DNA of 42,697 nucleotides. Source: an uncultured Alphaproteobacteria bacterium. Lineage in GTDB: Bacteria > Pseudomonadota > Alphaproteobacteria > Rhodobacterales > Rhodobacteraceae. Positions 26,707-36,287 of this stretch are shown here, one piece after another. The notes beneath the pieces were generated by a model that was not told the origin of the DNA, searched no databases, and saw only the letters and a program-made list of their open reading frames with translations. Within the stretch, counting starts at the first letter, position 1. Each line of letters starts with the position of its first letter. Where the stretch lies: assembly GCA_913031285.1 (NCBI GenBank), contig CAJWEI010000024.1, positions 1 through 42,697 of the forward strand. Reading direction: 5' to 3'. The position numbers and the translations under genes are program-made.

Positions 26707-27972
26707 ATGGCATCAAATTCGGGCGGAGAGAGCAAGAATACACTCTATTGCAGCTTTTGCGGAAAAAGTCAGCATGAGGTTAGAAAGCTTATTGCTGGTC
26801 CAACGGTTTTCATATGTGATGAGTGCGTTGAACTGTGCATGGACATTATTCGCGAAGAGACGAAAGGCAATAGCCTTAAATCTTCCGAAGGTGTTCCAAC
26901 ACCGCGTGAAATTTGTGATGTTCTTGACGACTATGTGATTGGGCAATACCTTGCTAAGCGTGTCCTTTCGGTCGCCGTTCACAATCATTACAAACGCCTC
27001 AACCACGCGGCAAAATCCGGTGATATCGAACTCGCCAAGTCAAATATTTTGCTGATCGGTCCAACTGGGTGTGGAAAGACGCTTCTTGCACAGACTTTGG
27101 CGCGAATTCTAGATGTACCTTTTACAATGGCAGATGCTACAACGCTTACTGAAGCTGGCTATGTTGGAGAAGACGTAGAAAACATTATTCTGAAACTTCT
27201 GCAGTCGTCTGAATACAATGTGGAGCGCGCACAACGAGGTATTGTCTATATTGATGAAGTTGACAAGATAACCCGTAAATCAGAGAACCCATCTATTACA
27301 CGGGATGTATCTGGGGAGGGTGTGCAGCAGGCGCTTCTGAAATTAATGGAAGGCACCGTCGCCAGCGTTCCACCACAAGGTGGGCGCAAACATCCACAAC
27401 AGGAATTCTTGCAAGTTGATACAACAAATATTCTATTTATCTGTGGTGGTGCTTTTGCCGGTCTAGACAAAATAATAGCGGCTCGTGGGAAAGGCAGCGC
27501 AATGGGTTTTGGTGCAGATGTGCGGGATAATGACGATCGTGGCGTTGGTGAGATTTTCCAAGACCTTGAGCCAGAGGATTTGCTCAAATTTGGCCTTATT
27601 CCAGAGTTTGTTGGTCGCTTACCGGTTCTTGCAACTTTGGAAGACCTAGATGAGGATGCTCTGGTTACAATCTTAACACAGCCAAAAAATGCGCTTGTTA
27701 AACAGTATCAGCGGCTCTTTGAACTTGAGGATACGGAGCTTACCTTTACTGAAGAGGCTCTGTCTTCCATCGCGAAAAAAGCGATCAAGCGTAAGACGGG
27801 TGCAAGAGGATTGCGATCTATTTTAGAGGATATCCTTCTCGACAGCATGTTTGATCTCCCTGGGCTTGATAGTGTAGTTGAAGTTGTTGTGAATGAAGAA
27901 GCTGTAGGTTCAACCGCGGCTCCGTTGATGATATATGCGGATAAAAAGAAGGCGCCTGCAAGCGCGAGCTAG
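26707..27972 (+). CDS. clpX: ClpX, AAA+ unfoldase of the Clp protease
   Basis: Recognises and unfolds substrates and feeds them to ClpP. The 421-residue protein has the zinc-binding domain Cys15, Cys18, Cys37 and Cys40, Walker A GPTGCGKT (118-125), the pore loop GYVGEDVE, Walker B YIDEVDKI and sensor segments EFVGRLPV and [10 protein letters not shown]. The frame is open from 26656, but [19 protein letters not shown] fits the family and AAAGG lies 7 bases before ATG 26707. It sits between clpP and complex I-related genes, as in other alphaproteobacteria I know. Confidence 0.97.
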   Translation: MASNSGGESKNTLYCSFCGKSQHEVRKLIAGPTVFICDECVELCMDIIREETKGNSLKSSEGVPTPREICDVLDDYVIGQYLAKRVLSVAVHNHYKRLNHAAKSGDIELAKSNILLIGPTGCGKTLLAQTLARILDVPFTMADATTLTEAGYVGEDVENIILKLLQSSEYNVERAQRGIVYIDEVDKITRKSENPSITRDVSGEGVQQALLKLMEGTVASVPPQGGRKHPQQEFLQVDTTNILFICGGAFAGLDKIIAARGKGSAMGFGADVRDNDDRGVGEIFQDLEPEDLLKFGLIPEFVGRLPVLATLEDLDEDALVTILTQPKNALVKQYQRLFELEDTELTFTEEALSSIAKKAIKRKTGARGLRSILEDILLDSMFDLPGLDSVVEVVVNEEAVGSTAAPLMIYADKKKAPASAS

Positions 27973-28021
27973 ATATCAAATTTGATGTTGCCAAACCTGT
28001 GAAATGCGCGACCTAGTTACC

Positions 28022-28027
28022 AAGGAG
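28022..28027 (+). promoter_or_regulatory. Ribosome binding site deciding the NDUFA12 start
   Basis: AAGGAG lies 6 bases before GTG 28034 and inside the longer ATG-started frame, which favours the GTG. Confidence 0.6.
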
Positions 28028-28033
28028 AGCTCT

Positions 28034-28417
28034 GTGGGAGTTTTAAACACATTACTTCGGTCAGTGACTTGGTGGAATGGTCAGACATTAAACACTCAGC
28101 TGTTTACGTGGAAAAAAGGTGTAAGGGTTGGTGAAGACGACCAAGGCAACATCTATTATCGGACCAAGGACGATAAGCGACGGTGGGTCATTTTCACTGG
28201 TGAAACCGAAGCGACGAAGGTAAGTCCAGACTGGCACGGCTGGCTACATAGAACATGGGCAACCCCTCCAAATAAAAAACCGCTAGTACACAAGAGTTGG
28301 GAAAAGCCCCATGAGAAAAATCTCACCGGGACTACGCTCGCACATGCGCCAGCTGGATCACTTCGAAATAAATCGCAAAAGCAGCGTCAAGACTATGAGG
28401 CTTGGCAACCCAAATAG
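28034..28417 (+). CDS. NDUFA12-like accessory subunit of complex I
   Basis: Homologue of the mitochondrial complex I subunit NDUFA12 (B17.2), found in alphaproteobacterial NADH:quinone oxidoreductase. The 127-residue protein shows the family blocks [24 protein letters not shown] (first 20 residues: [20 protein letters not shown]), [17 protein letters not shown], and [19 protein letters not shown] 28034 is chosen because AAGGAG lies 6 bases upstream; an ATG at 28004 would add ten residues. It is not linked to the nuo operon here but to mlaD and DUF2155, an order I recall from Rhodobacterales. Confidence 0.9.
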   Translation: MGVLNTLLRSVTWWNGQTLNTQLFTWKKGVRVGEDDQGNIYYRTKDDKRRWVIFTGETEATKVSPDWHGWLHRTWATPPNKKPLVHKSWEKPHEKNLTGTTLAHAPAGSLRNKSQKQRQDYEAWQPK

Positions 28418-28427
28418 GATTGAAACA

Positions 28428-28877
28428 ATGAATGAAAATAAGGGCGAAGTTTTGATAGGTGGATTGGTCGTTGTGGTGGCAACCGCCTTTACTATTTACG
28501 TAATGCAAGTCGCTGGGATTTCTACCGGCTCGTCAATCTATACTATTAATGCGGCGTTTCGATCGGCACAAGGCGTGAATGTTGGAACTGACGTGCGCCT
28601 TGCAGGTGTTAAGATCGGTACAGTAACGGCAGTTTCCTTGGATGGTGAGACATATAAAGCGCAGTCAACTTTGGCAATTGACCAAGATATTCTGATCCCC
28701 GACGATAGTGCTCTTGTTGTGGCATCTGAGGGCCTCTTGGGTGGCAATTTTGTGGAAGTTGTTCCGGGGGCATCTTTTGATTACTTGGTGGCGGGAGATG
28801 AGATTGTTGATACGCAAGGCTCGATCAGCCTTATCCAGTTGATGATGCGCGTTTTTTCTGGTGGCGACGATAAATGA
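28428..28877 (+). CDS. mlaD: MlaD-type MCE domain protein
   Basis: Periplasmic, membrane-anchored substrate-binding component of the Mla pathway, which moves phospholipids between inner and outer membrane. The 149-residue protein has one N-terminal membrane helix (about 8-28) and one MCE domain (about 37-115) with SAQGVNVGTDVRLAGVKIGTV and the closing LLGGNFVEVVPG. The frame is open from 28311 inside the preceding gene, but AGGA lies 8 bases before ATG 28428, where MNENKGEVLIGG matches family starts. mlaE and mlaF are not adjacent. The stop overlaps the next gene as ATGA. Confidence 0.92.
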   Translation: MNENKGEVLIGGLVVVVATAFTIYVMQVAGISTGSSIYTINAAFRSAQGVNVGTDVRLAGVKIGTVTAVSLDGETYKAQSTLAIDQDILIPDDSALVVASEGLLGGNFVEVVPGASFDYLVAGDEIVDTQGSISLIQLMMRVFSGGDDK

Positions 28878-29254
28878 ACGTGAGGCGTTTTGTACTTGCA
28901 GCGTTAATTTTTTCGAGCTTTCCTGCCATTGGACAAGAAGAATCAGAACTCGCTGAAGGTATGGTGCTAAGATCACTAGATAAGGTTGGTGGTATCTCTA
29001 AAGATCATGTCTTAATTGAAGGTAAATCCCTCAAACTTGGTAATCTTTTAGTGATTGTGGGGGAGTGTAGATATCCCTCAGCTAATCCCTCAGGGGACGC
29101 TTTTACCCACCTAACGATTACAAACGCAGACGGATCTAAGGACTTTTTTAGGGGCTGGATGATTGCTTCGTCTCCTGCATTGAATGCACTTGATCACGTC
29201 CGATATGATATTTGGCCACTGCGATGTATGACGTCGGATGCAGTGACTGAGTAA
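28874..29254 (+). CDS. DUF2155 periplasmic protein
   Basis: A 126-residue exported protein of the DUF2155 family, function unknown. The signal peptide spans about 1-20 with a likely cut after AIG or near it. The mature part has VLIEGKSLKLGNLLVIVGECRYP and ends near WPLRCM; Cys65 and Cys118 could form a disulfide in the periplasm. The start overlaps mlaD as ATGA, so the two are translationally coupled, hinting at an envelope role. Its last about 20 codons overlap the convergent aat gene by 61 bases. Confidence 0.88.
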   Translation: MNVRRFVLAALIFSSFPAIGQEESELAEGMVLRSLDKVGGISKDHVLIEGKSLKLGNLLVIVGECRYPSANPSGDAFTHLTITNADGSKDFFRGWMIASSPALNALDHVRYDIWPLRCMTSDAVTE

Positions 29255-29844
29255 ACGGGGCTCATAAAATTCGCAGTTCGCCCTAGGGCCTCCGATAAAA
29301 GGTAGTGATACTGCTGTCTAGGGATTTCAATTGCTCCAAGAGAAGCGAGATGCTCTGTCAAAAATTGAGTATCAAACAACTTGAAACCGGTATGGTCTAG
29401 CCTGTGCATCAAATAAGCAAGGGCCATTTTGGAGGCATCGCGTTCTCTGGAAAACATACTTTCACCAAAAAAAGCAGCGCCGTCAATAACACCGTATACG
29501 CCTCCGATTAGCAAACCGTTTCGCCAAATCTCGATGGAATGTGCTTTTCCCTTGGTCGCGAGAGTACAGTAAAGTTCAAAAATTGTCTGATTGATCCAAC
29601 TTTCCGGTCTATCTGCGCAGGCCGTGACGACATCGGCAAATGCTGTTGATACTTTTACCTCATAGTCTACTTTAAGCAGTCGCCTTCTTAGTGAACGTGA
29701 AAAATGAAATCTATTTATTGGGAATACGCCACGCTCCTTTGGGTCAACCCAAAATAGCTTTGGATCGTATTTGCTCTCAGACATTGGAAATATACCGTTA
29801 CGGTATCCCTCTAACAACAGCTCTGCCGATAAATGGCTGGTCAT
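29194..29844 (-). CDS. aat: Leucyl/phenylalanyl-tRNA--protein transferase
   Basis: Adds Leu or Phe to proteins with N-terminal Arg or Lys, marking them for Clp degradation in the N-end rule pathway. The 216-residue protein has the family blocks LLLEGYRNGIFPM (9-21), FWVDPKERGVFP, AHSIEIWRNGLLIGGVYGV and FFGESMFSRERDASKMAL. The C-terminus runs 61 bases into the antisense DUF2155 gene. A functional thread with clpPX 3 kb away exists, although those use ClpS/ClpA for this pathway and neither is in the window. Start support is modest (GGA 7 bases upstream). Confidence 0.93.
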   Translation of the reverse strand: MTSHLSAELLLEGYRNGIFPMSESKYDPKLFWVDPKERGVFPINRFHFSRSLRRRLLKVDYEVKVSTAFADVVTACADRPESWINQTIFELYCTLATKGKAHSIEIWRNGLLIGGVYGVIDGAAFFGESMFSRERDASKMALAYLMHRLDHTGFKLFDTQFLTEHLASLGAIEIPRQQYHYLLSEALGRTANFMSPVYSVTASDVIHRSGQISYRT

Positions 29845-29949
29845 AGAAAATCCATTTATTTAGTCCTAAAGATTTACCGCAGAAAATGAATATTATATTG
29901 ATGATAAACTGGAAATAGTGGGTGACACAAATATCCTGCATAGCTTAAG

Positions 29950-31296
29950 TCAGGCAAATTCTTTTTCTAGCCAATCTTCCAGCCAATGGATATTGTAAGA
30001 CCCTCTTTGGATATCTTTGGAGCCCAATAATGAATCAAATAGGGGCAAAGTTGTATCAATACCATCAATAATCAATTCCCCTAATGCGCGATCGAGACGA
30101 GCAATTGCCTCTTTTCGGTCGCGACCATGAACAATTAATTTGCCTATCAAACTGTCGTAATGGGGTGGTATTGTATAGCCAGTGTAAAGAGCACTATCTA
30201 CCCTAACGCCTAAGCCGCCCGGGGCATGATAAGCTGTGATTCTCCCAGGACAAGGCGCAAAACTGGGGATTTTTTCAGCATTGATCCGGACCTCAATTGA
30301 ATGTCCGTTGATTTTCAAATTTTCTTGCTTGAATGACAAAGGGAAACCAATCGCGATTCGTATTTGTTCACGAACCAAATCAACGTCAAAAATCGCTTCT
30401 GTTACGGGATGTTCAACTTGGAGACGCGTGTTCATCTCAATGAAATAAAATTCACCCTCCTCGTATAAGAATTCTATTGTTCCAGCACCGATATAATCAA
30501 TCTTAGACATGGCGTCGGCACAGGTTCTACCAATCCTGTCTCGTTCTTCTTGTGTAATTATCGGACCGGGAGCTTCTTCCCAGACTTTTTGATGCCGCCT
30601 TTGAAGCGAACAATCCCGCTCGCCTAGATGCACTGCATTGCCCTTGCCATCTCCAAAGACTTGAATTTCAATATGGCGCGGGGTTGTGAGGTATTTTTCG
30701 ATATAGACTTCGTCATTTCCAAAAGTTGCCTTACCTTCAGCTCGGGCTGTCAAAAATGCCTGCTCCATATCAGCCTCAGTGTCTGCAACTTTCATGCCTC
30801 GTCCACCGCCCCCTGCAGTAGCTTTGATAATCACTGGATAACCCATTTCCGCGCCAATCCGTGTGGCGACTTCAAGTGTTGGAACACCGCCAGCCGAGCC
30901 AGGAACGCAAGGAACTCCCAACTTTTTCATCGTATCTTTTGCGGTGATTTTATCACCCATCATGCGAATATGCTTAGCGGAAGGTCCGATAAACGTAAGA
31001 CCATGGTCTTCTACGATCTGAACAAATTTTGCATTTTCCGAAAGAAAACCATAGCCTGGATGTATCGCCTGTGCACCGGTTATTTCGCAGGCAGAGATAA
31101 TTGCTGGAAACGAGAGATAGCTCTCGGCACTGGCCGGTGGTCCTATACAGACTGACTCATCTGCCATTCGCACGTGCATCGCGTCACTGTCAGCTGTCGA
31201 GTGCACAGCAACTGATTTAATTCCCATTTCTCTACAGGCCCGAATAACCCGAAGTGCGATTTCACCTCGGTTTGCAATCACGATTTTGTCAATCAT
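29950..31296 (-). CDS. accC: Biotin carboxylase subunit of acetyl-CoA carboxylase
   Basis: Carboxylates biotin on AccB with ATP and bicarbonate, the first half of malonyl-CoA formation. The 448-residue length equals the usual 447-450. Visible motifs are [17 protein letters not shown] (4-20), the glycine-rich ATP-grasp loop [11 protein letters not shown], the active-site block [14 protein letters not shown] and the bicarbonate-site [12 protein letters not shown]. It begins 8 bases after accB with AGG 7 bases before the ATG, a standard accB-accC operon. A 105-base gap separates it from aat on the same strand. Confidence 0.97.
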   Translation of the reverse strand: MIDKIVIANRGEIALRVIRACREMGIKSVAVHSTADSDAMHVRMADESVCIGPPASAESYLSFPAIISACEITGAQAIHPGYGFLSENAKFVQIVEDHGLTFIGPSAKHIRMMGDKITAKDTMKKLGVPCVPGSAGGVPTLEVATRIGAEMGYPVIIKATAGGGGRGMKVADTEADMEQAFLTARAEGKATFGNDEVYIEKYLTTPRHIEIQVFGDGKGNAVHLGERDCSLQRRHQKVWEEAPGPIITQEERDRIGRTCADAMSKIDYIGAGTIEFLYEEGEFYFIEMNTRLQVEHPVTEAIFDVDLVREQIRIAIGFPLSFKQENLKINGHSIEVRINAEKIPSFAPCPGRITAYHAPGGLGVRVDSALYTGYTIPPHYDSLIGKLIVHGRDRKEAIARLDRALGELIIDGIDTTLPLFDSLLGSKDIQRGSYNIHWLEDWLEKEFA

Positions 31297-31304
31297 CAGA
31301 AGGC

Positions 31305-31808
31305 CTATTCAATAATTACCAGTGGCGTACCAAATTCTATTGCTCCACCATCTTCTACAAGAATACGTGTGACTTTACCTGATTTGGGAGAGGGGATATG
31401 GTTCATTGTCTTCATGGCTTCCACTATCAAAAGTGTTGCACCTTCTGTAATCATTGTTCCTACAGAAATAAATGGATCGGCGTCGGGTTCGGGCTGAAGA
31501 TAAACTGTACCAACCATTGGTGACGTCACCGCACCAGGATGTTTGGCCGGATCGTCCTCTTGAATAGGAGCCGGCTGTGTCAATGTTGTGCTTGCATAAG
31601 CTTCCTGCGTTACGATCGGTGCCGCGTGCGTTGGTGCCATATTAACGATTTGTGGGGTTTGCTCAATGTTACGGGCAAGGCGAACGTTGAGAACAGAATC
31701 TTCCCCACGGTCACGTTCAACTTCAATTTCGCCCAGATCGTTGTCCTGAAGTATTTCTGCCAATGCTGTAATAAAGGCAATATCTTCATCTTGATTTTTC
31801 TTGCTCAT
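31305..31808 (-). CDS. accB: Biotin carboxyl carrier protein of acetyl-CoA carboxylase
   Basis: Carries the biotin between the carboxylase and carboxyltransferase subunits. The 167-residue protein has an N-terminal charged helix, a Pro/Ala/Thr-rich linker (about 60-90) and the biotinyl domain with the target Lys133 in [10 protein letters not shown]. The consensus is EAMKM; Thr at this position occurs in alphaproteobacterial proteins. AGAGGA lies 5 bases before the ATG. It is the first gene of the accB-accC unit, diverging from the acyl-CoA synthetase gene. Confidence 0.96.
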   Translation of the reverse strand: MSKKNQDEDIAFITALAEILQDNDLGEIEVERDRGEDSVLNVRLARNIEQTPQIVNMAPTHAAPIVTQEAYASTTLTQPAPIQEDDPAKHPGAVTSPMVGTVYLQPEPDADPFISVGTMITEGATLLIVEAMKTMNHIPSPKSGKVTRILVEDGGAIEFGTPLVIIE

Positions 31809-32057
31809 TAGGGTCCTCTGCCTTTTGTGGCTGTGGTCTATGCCTATCCTTTATTAACCTATAGGCCATGCGATGCGCCGTGGAAAGATTTTGATGCGGT
31901 TAAAGCGATTAATTCTCATTTTTTTGAAGTGTTTTAGGTATCTTTGTTAAAATAGAGATGATTAAATCTCAAAAAACAGTAGCAAAATTGTTTCGTGTTT
32001 GTAGTTTTGAATAAATTGGATCAGAAAATAATATAAGTGTTGAAATTGTTTGATGAT

Positions 32058-32061
32058 GGGG
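32058..32061 (+). promoter_or_regulatory. Ribosome binding site for the TTG-started acyl-CoA synthetase
   Basis: GGGG, 8 bases before TTG 32070. The alternative GTG at 32037 has no comparable site. Confidence 0.45.
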
Positions 32062-32069
32062 TATTCGTT

Positions 32070-33596
32070 TTGAATCTTGCTATTTGGCTGCAGGCGACAT
32101 CGCAGGTAAGCGGGCAAAAAACAGCGCTTTATTTTGGTAAGGATGCTGATCAAACTTATGCTGATCTAGCGGGATCTGTTGCGCGTTTAGCTGCTTGGTT
32201 TATTCAGATTGGACTAAAGCATGGAGATCGTGTCGCGATATTTATGAAAAATAGACCTGAGTATTTAAGATTGTTGTTCGGGATATGGCATGCGGGAGGC
32301 GTGGTCGTGCCTGTAAACGAAAAGCTTCACCCAAAAGAGGCTGCTTGGATTTTTCGAGATGCAGCGGTTAGTTTTGCTTTCGTTGAGACGGCTCTTGAGG
32401 AGGCCCTTAAAGCTGTGATCGAGAAATGCACCTCTCTTACTTTGATACCTGTTAGTGATATGGGGTTTACTCCAACTCTTACGGGCGATGTTGTGCTACC
32501 GGCTGCAAGCCGTCAGCCAGACGATCTAGCGTGGTTGTTTTACACGTCAGGCACCACAGGTCATCCCAAGGGCGTTTTGATTACCCATGGAATGCTGAGC
32601 GCTATGACCTTATGCTATCTCATCGATGTGGATGACGTTTTTTCGCAAGACGTTGCTATTTACGCTGCACCCATGTCTCATGGTGCTGGTCTCTACAGCC
32701 TTATCCATGTCCTAAAAGGGGCAGGGCATGTATATCCAAGGTCGGGCGGATTTGATCCATTAGAAATATTTGATTTGGCAGAGTATTTTGGTTCGGCGCA
32801 TATGTTTGCCGCTCCCACAATGGTCAAACGTTTGAGCACAGCTGCAAAGTTGCTTTCGCATACTCCCACGGGCCTTCGGACCATCGTTTATGGTGGTGGA
32901 CCAATGTATGTGGTGGATATTATTGACGCAGTTGAGGTTTTTGGAGATATATTCGTGCAGATTTATGGGCAGGGGGAATGTCCGATGGCAATTTCTGTTC
33001 TAAGCAGACGCGACGTTTCTGATCGAAGCCATCCGCTTTGGAGGGAGCGTTTGGCCTCTGTTGGACGCCCTCAGTCATTTGTAGAGGTACAGATTGGGGA
33101 TAAAACAGCTAATCCGCTTGCCATATCTCAGATAGGAGAAGTCCAAGTGCGCGGGCAACCCGTTATGTCAGGATACTGGAACAACCCGCAGGCCAATGAA
33201 AAAGTTTTTATCAATGGGTGGCTGATGACAGGCGATATGGGAGTTATGGATGAATCCGGCTACATCACACTGAAAGATCGTTCCAAAGATATGATTATTT
33301 CTGGCGGTAGCAATATCTACCCACGCGAGGTGGAAGAGGCGCTACTAACTCACTCTGATGTGGCAGAAGTTGCGGTCATCGGTAGAGCGCATCCCGATTG
33401 GGGGGAAGAGGTAGTTGCCTTTGTCGTTGCAAAAGCAGGTTACGTGCTTTCAGACGAGATTCTTGACGGTCACTGCTTAGACCACCTCGCCCGATTCAAA
33501 AGACCTAAAAAATATATAACCTTGGCGGAACTGCCAAAAAACAATTATGGCAAGGTGTTGAAGACTGAGTTGCGAAAATGGCTTAAATCTGAATAA
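32070..33596 (+). CDS. AMP-forming acyl-CoA synthetase
   Basis: Class I adenylate-forming enzyme that joins a carboxylic acid to CoA through an acyl-AMP; the acid is unknown. In about 508 residues it shows the P-loop YTSGTTGHPKGV, the YGQGECP motif (normally YGxTE), GWLMTGDMG, the hinge LKDRSKDMIISGGSNIYPREVEEAL and the catalytic Lys in KNNYGKVLKTELRKW. The frame reaches GTG 32037, but TTG 32070 gives NLAIWLQAT, which resembles family starts, and has GGGG 8 bases upstream. It diverges from accBC and converges on acs with only 4 bases between stops. Size and motifs fit medium-chain, aromatic or malonyl-type ligases equally. Confidence 0.85.
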   Translation: MNLAIWLQATSQVSGQKTALYFGKDADQTYADLAGSVARLAAWFIQIGLKHGDRVAIFMKNRPEYLRLLFGIWHAGGVVVPVNEKLHPKEAAWIFRDAAVSFAFVETALEEALKAVIEKCTSLTLIPVSDMGFTPTLTGDVVLPAASRQPDDLAWLFYTSGTTGHPKGVLITHGMLSAMTLCYLIDVDDVFSQDVAIYAAPMSHGAGLYSLIHVLKGAGHVYPRSGGFDPLEIFDLAEYFGSAHMFAAPTMVKRLSTAAKLLSHTPTGLRTIVYGGGPMYVVDIIDAVEVFGDIFVQIYGQGECPMAISVLSRRDVSDRSHPLWRERLASVGRPQSFVEVQIGDKTANPLAISQIGEVQVRGQPVMSGYWNNPQANEKVFINGWLMTGDMGVMDESGYITLKDRSKDMIISGGSNIYPREVEEALLTHSDVAEVAVIGRAHPDWGEEVVAFVVAKAGYVLSDEILDGHCLDHLARFKRPKKYITLAELPKNNYGKVLKTELRKWLKSE

Positions 33597-33600
33597 TGCT

Positions 33601-35541
33601 TTATGAGTGCATACGGTTATCGATCAAATCATCTACAACGGCCGGTTCGGCCAGGGTCGAGGTATCCCCGAGACTACCGAAATCATTCTCAGCTATTTTT
33701 CGCAGTATACGTCGCATTATTTTTCCAGAGCGCGTTTTTGGCAGGCTTGGAGCCCATTGGATAAGATCGGGCGACGCAATAGGTCCAATCTCCTTACGCA
33801 CCCAGTTGCGCAACTCTATGCGTAGTTCTTCTGTTGGCTCTTCTGAGGCCATCAGTGTGACATAGCAGTAAATACCTTGCCCTTTGATATCATGCGGATA
33901 TCCAACCACTGCCGCTTCGGAGACTTTTGGGTGCGCCACAAGAGCGCTCTCGACTTCGGCTGTTCCCATGCGGTGGCCCGACACATTTATAACGTCATCC
34001 ACTCGTCCAGTGATCCAGTAATAGCCGCTTGAATCGCGACGACATCCGTCACCGGAGAAGTAAAAGCCTTTGTAATCGCTGAAGTAGGTTTCAACAAAGC
34101 GTTCATGGTTACCGTAAATACTACGCATTTGGCCGGGCCAGCTGTCTTTGATGCAGAGTACGCCTTCGGCTTTGCCTGATGTAATCTCTTGCCCAGTGGA
34201 GGGGTCAAGGATCGCTGGTTGTACTCCAAAAAATGGAAATGTGGCTGATCCTGGCTTAGTTGTTGTAGCGCCGGGGAGCGGTGTAAGAAGGTGACCGCCT
34301 GTTTCGGTCTGCCACCAGGTGTCAACGATCGGCCGTATGCCTTTCCCGACCACTTCATTGTACCAATTCCAAGCTTGTGGGTTGATCGGTTCACCAACGG
34401 TTCCTAGTACTTTCAGGCTGCTTAGATCACATTTTTCGACATTCTCATTGCCGAGCCCCATCAACGCACGGATTGCGGTAGGTGCAGTATAAAACTGATT
34501 AACTTTGTGTTTTTCGCAGACCTGCCAGAACCGGCCGGCATCTGGATAGGTCGGAATCCCTTCAAAAATAATCGTTGTGGCCCCATTAGCCAGTGGTCCG
34601 TAGACGATATAACTGTGGCCCGTAACCCAACCGACATCTGCTGTACACCAGAAAATATCGCCATCGTGGTAATCGAAAGTGTATTGATGCGTCATTGAGG
34701 CCCAAACGAGGTAGCCACCACAAGTATGTAAAACTCCCTTGGGTTTCCCAGTTGAGCCAGAAGTATATAATATGAACAGTGGATCCTCAGCGTTCATTTC
34801 CTCTGGATGGCAATCTGCGGAAGCGGTTGCCATAGTGGCGTCATACGAATGATCGCGCCCCTCTTTCATATCGACGTCCCCATAGGTCCGCTCTACCATA
34901 AGAGTCGTAACATCACCGCATATAGCAAGTGCTTTATCAACATTTGCTTTGAGCGGCGTCGCTTTTCCGCCACGTGGGGCCTGATCCGCCGTCACTACAA
35001 GACTTGCCGCACAGTCTTCAATACGGCTTGCCAGCGCTTCCGGTGAGAAACCGCCAAATACGATTGAATGTACTGCGCCAATGCGTGCGCAGGCAAGCAT
35101 GGCGTAGGCAGCTTCGGGGATCATCGGCATGTAGAGAACGACCCGATCGCCTTTTTTGATGCCTAACGATTTATAGACATTTGCAAGCTTACAAACTTTA
35201 TCATGCATTGTGCCATAGGAAATATGTTTGCTCTCATCCGGATTATCGCCTTCCCACAGAATTGCTGTTTGCCCTCTTCGTGAGGGCAGATGTCTATCGA
35301 TACAGTTGGCAGAGACATTTAATGTGCCGTCCTCGAACCATTTGATTGAAACGTTAGGATGTGCATAAGTCACGTTTTTAACTATTGAAAAGGGCTTGAT
35401 CCAGTCAACCCTTTTGCCATGCTCTGACCAAAAGGTGTCTGGATCCTTGATTGATGCATCATACATTTCAGCATACCCTTGCGCGTCTACATGAGCATTT
35501 TTTGAAAATTCTGAGGTCGGAGCATAGGTCTTTTCGGTCAT
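33601..35541 (-). CDS. acs: Acetyl-CoA synthetase
   Basis: Converts acetate to acetyl-CoA with ATP. The 646-residue length and motifs are those of Acs: [66 protein letters not shown] and the catalytic, acetylation-regulated Lys607 in [14 protein letters not shown] (Lys609 in Salmonella Acs). Acetate uptake or phosphotransacetylase genes are not nearby. Its ATG is 9 bases past the stop of a 52-codon open frame, and a hairpin lies about 190 bases upstream; both may belong to its leader. The binding site is weak (GAGA). Confidence 0.96.
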   Translation of the reverse strand: MTEKTYAPTSEFSKNAHVDAQGYAEMYDASIKDPDTFWSEHGKRVDWIKPFSIVKNVTYAHPNVSIKWFEDGTLNVSANCIDRHLPSRRGQTAILWEGDNPDESKHISYGTMHDKVCKLANVYKSLGIKKGDRVVLYMPMIPEAAYAMLACARIGAVHSIVFGGFSPEALASRIEDCAASLVVTADQAPRGGKATPLKANVDKALAICGDVTTLMVERTYGDVDMKEGRDHSYDATMATASADCHPEEMNAEDPLFILYTSGSTGKPKGVLHTCGGYLVWASMTHQYTFDYHDGDIFWCTADVGWVTGHSYIVYGPLANGATTIIFEGIPTYPDAGRFWQVCEKHKVNQFYTAPTAIRALMGLGNENVEKCDLSSLKVLGTVGEPINPQAWNWYNEVVGKGIRPIVDTWWQTETGGHLLTPLPGATTTKPGSATFPFFGVQPAILDPSTGQEITSGKAEGVLCIKDSWPGQMRSIYGNHERFVETYFSDYKGFYFSGDGCRRDSSGYYWITGRVDDVINVSGHRMGTAEVESALVAHPKVSEAAVVGYPHDIKGQGIYCYVTLMASEEPTEELRIELRNWVRKEIGPIASPDLIQWAPSLPKTRSGKIMRRILRKIAENDFGSLGDTSTLAEPAVVDDLIDNRMHS

Positions 35542-35550
35542 CGGATGTCT

Positions 35551-35709
35551 CTACTTCTCTTTTTTAGTTTGCATTTTTGTCGGTAGCAATGTTGCAGCGG
35601 TTAATCCACATTTTTTTCTAGAGCGCTGGAGCCTAATTTCATCAAAGCCCACTCGTGTCTTACGCTGATGTAGTGCCGGCGTAGAACCGTGAATTGTAAC
35701 CTTTTCCAT
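35551..35709 (-). CDS. Possible 52-residue basic protein ahead of acs
   Basis: A short frame starting MEKVTIHGSTPALHQRK and ending QTKKEK, rich in Arg, Lys and Thr. It ends 9 bases before the acs ATG, so translation could be coupled to acs. A purine-rich AAGAAG lies 8 bases before its ATG, a weak but usable site. The residue mix, with no Cys/Ile/Phe bias, reads more like protein than noise. I recognise no domain with certainty. It might be a leader peptide, a small regulator or spurious. Confidence 0.4.
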   Translation of the reverse strand: MEKVTIHGSTPALHQRKTRVGFDEIRLQRSRKKCGLTAATLLPTKMQTKKEK

Positions 35710-35729
35710 CAATTTTTCTTCTTTCGCGT

Positions 35730-35750
35730 TAGCCCTTTAAGTCTGGGCTA
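35730..35750. repeat. Hairpin TAGCCC-N9-GGGCTA between the rhodanese-like gene and acs
   Basis: Perfect 6-base arms at 35730-35735 and 35745-35750. On the minus strand the T-run precedes the stem rather than following it, so intrinsic termination of the upstream gene is doubtful. It sits about 20 bases ahead of the short frame at 35709 and may be part of the acs leader. Confidence 0.4.
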
Positions 35751-35810
35751 TAAAAAAATAGCTTGTGAGGCAATAAATATATTTTTCATTTTGGGTCGAC
35801 CAAGAGCAAA

Positions 35811-36221
35811 CTAGATCAGAAAAGAACGCATTCCTCCGATATCATATCCGGCGTTCAATGCTGTTCGTATTATCTCGTCTGCATGCATCTTTCCTGCTTG
35901 AGACAAGGCCCAAGCGATTGTGCATCGCGTGCCGCTGGTGCAATAGGCTAATACCGGGCCCTTTCCACGAGCAACCATTTCAAACTGTTTTGCGATGTTC
36001 TCTGGAGTCATGGTTAATTGCGTCAGAGGAAGTGCTTCAAATTCTATACCAACAGCGTCTGCGGCAATTTTCATCACGTTTGCATGAAGGTAGCTCGGAA
36101 TTTCTTCGTCTGGGCGGTTACTAATGATTTTTACAAATCCAGCTTCCGCAATTTCTTTAATATCCTTCACTTCGATCTGCGGGGCGACAAAGTATGAGTC
36201 TGTTAAACGCACTCTATTCAT
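35811..36221 (-). CDS. TIGR01244/DUF442-type sulfurtransferase or phosphatase domain protein
   Basis: A 136-residue stand-alone domain with the active-site loop YCTSGTRC: Cys94 and Arg99 form the CxxxxR cradle seen in rhodanese-like and dual-specificity phosphatase-like folds. The N-terminus (LTDSYFVAPQIEVKDIKEIAEAG) and the helix TPENIAKQFEMV match the DUF442 group, which in other bacteria is fused to or sits beside persulfide dioxygenase-like hydrolases for sulfide handling. No such hydrolase adjoins it; the MBL protein two genes upstream is of a different type. AAGAG lies 7 bases before the ATG. Activity is undetermined. Confidence 0.78.
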   Translation of the reverse strand: MNRVRLTDSYFVAPQIEVKDIKEIAEAGFVKIISNRPDEEIPSYLHANVMKIAADAVGIEFEALPLTQLTMTPENIAKQFEMVARGKGPVLAYCTSGTRCTIAWALSQAGKMHADEIIRTALNAGYDIGGMRSFLI

Positions 36222-36287
36222 TGCTTTTCTCTTGCCCTTTTCGCGTTACTTGAAATGTAAGTTTAGCATCCCCACCGCCTTATTAGC

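Noticed and set aside
30628-31155. 175-codon open frame antisense to accC
   Set aside because: accC is certain from its motifs; the opposite frame is Cys/Ser/Phe-rich as expected for a shadow.
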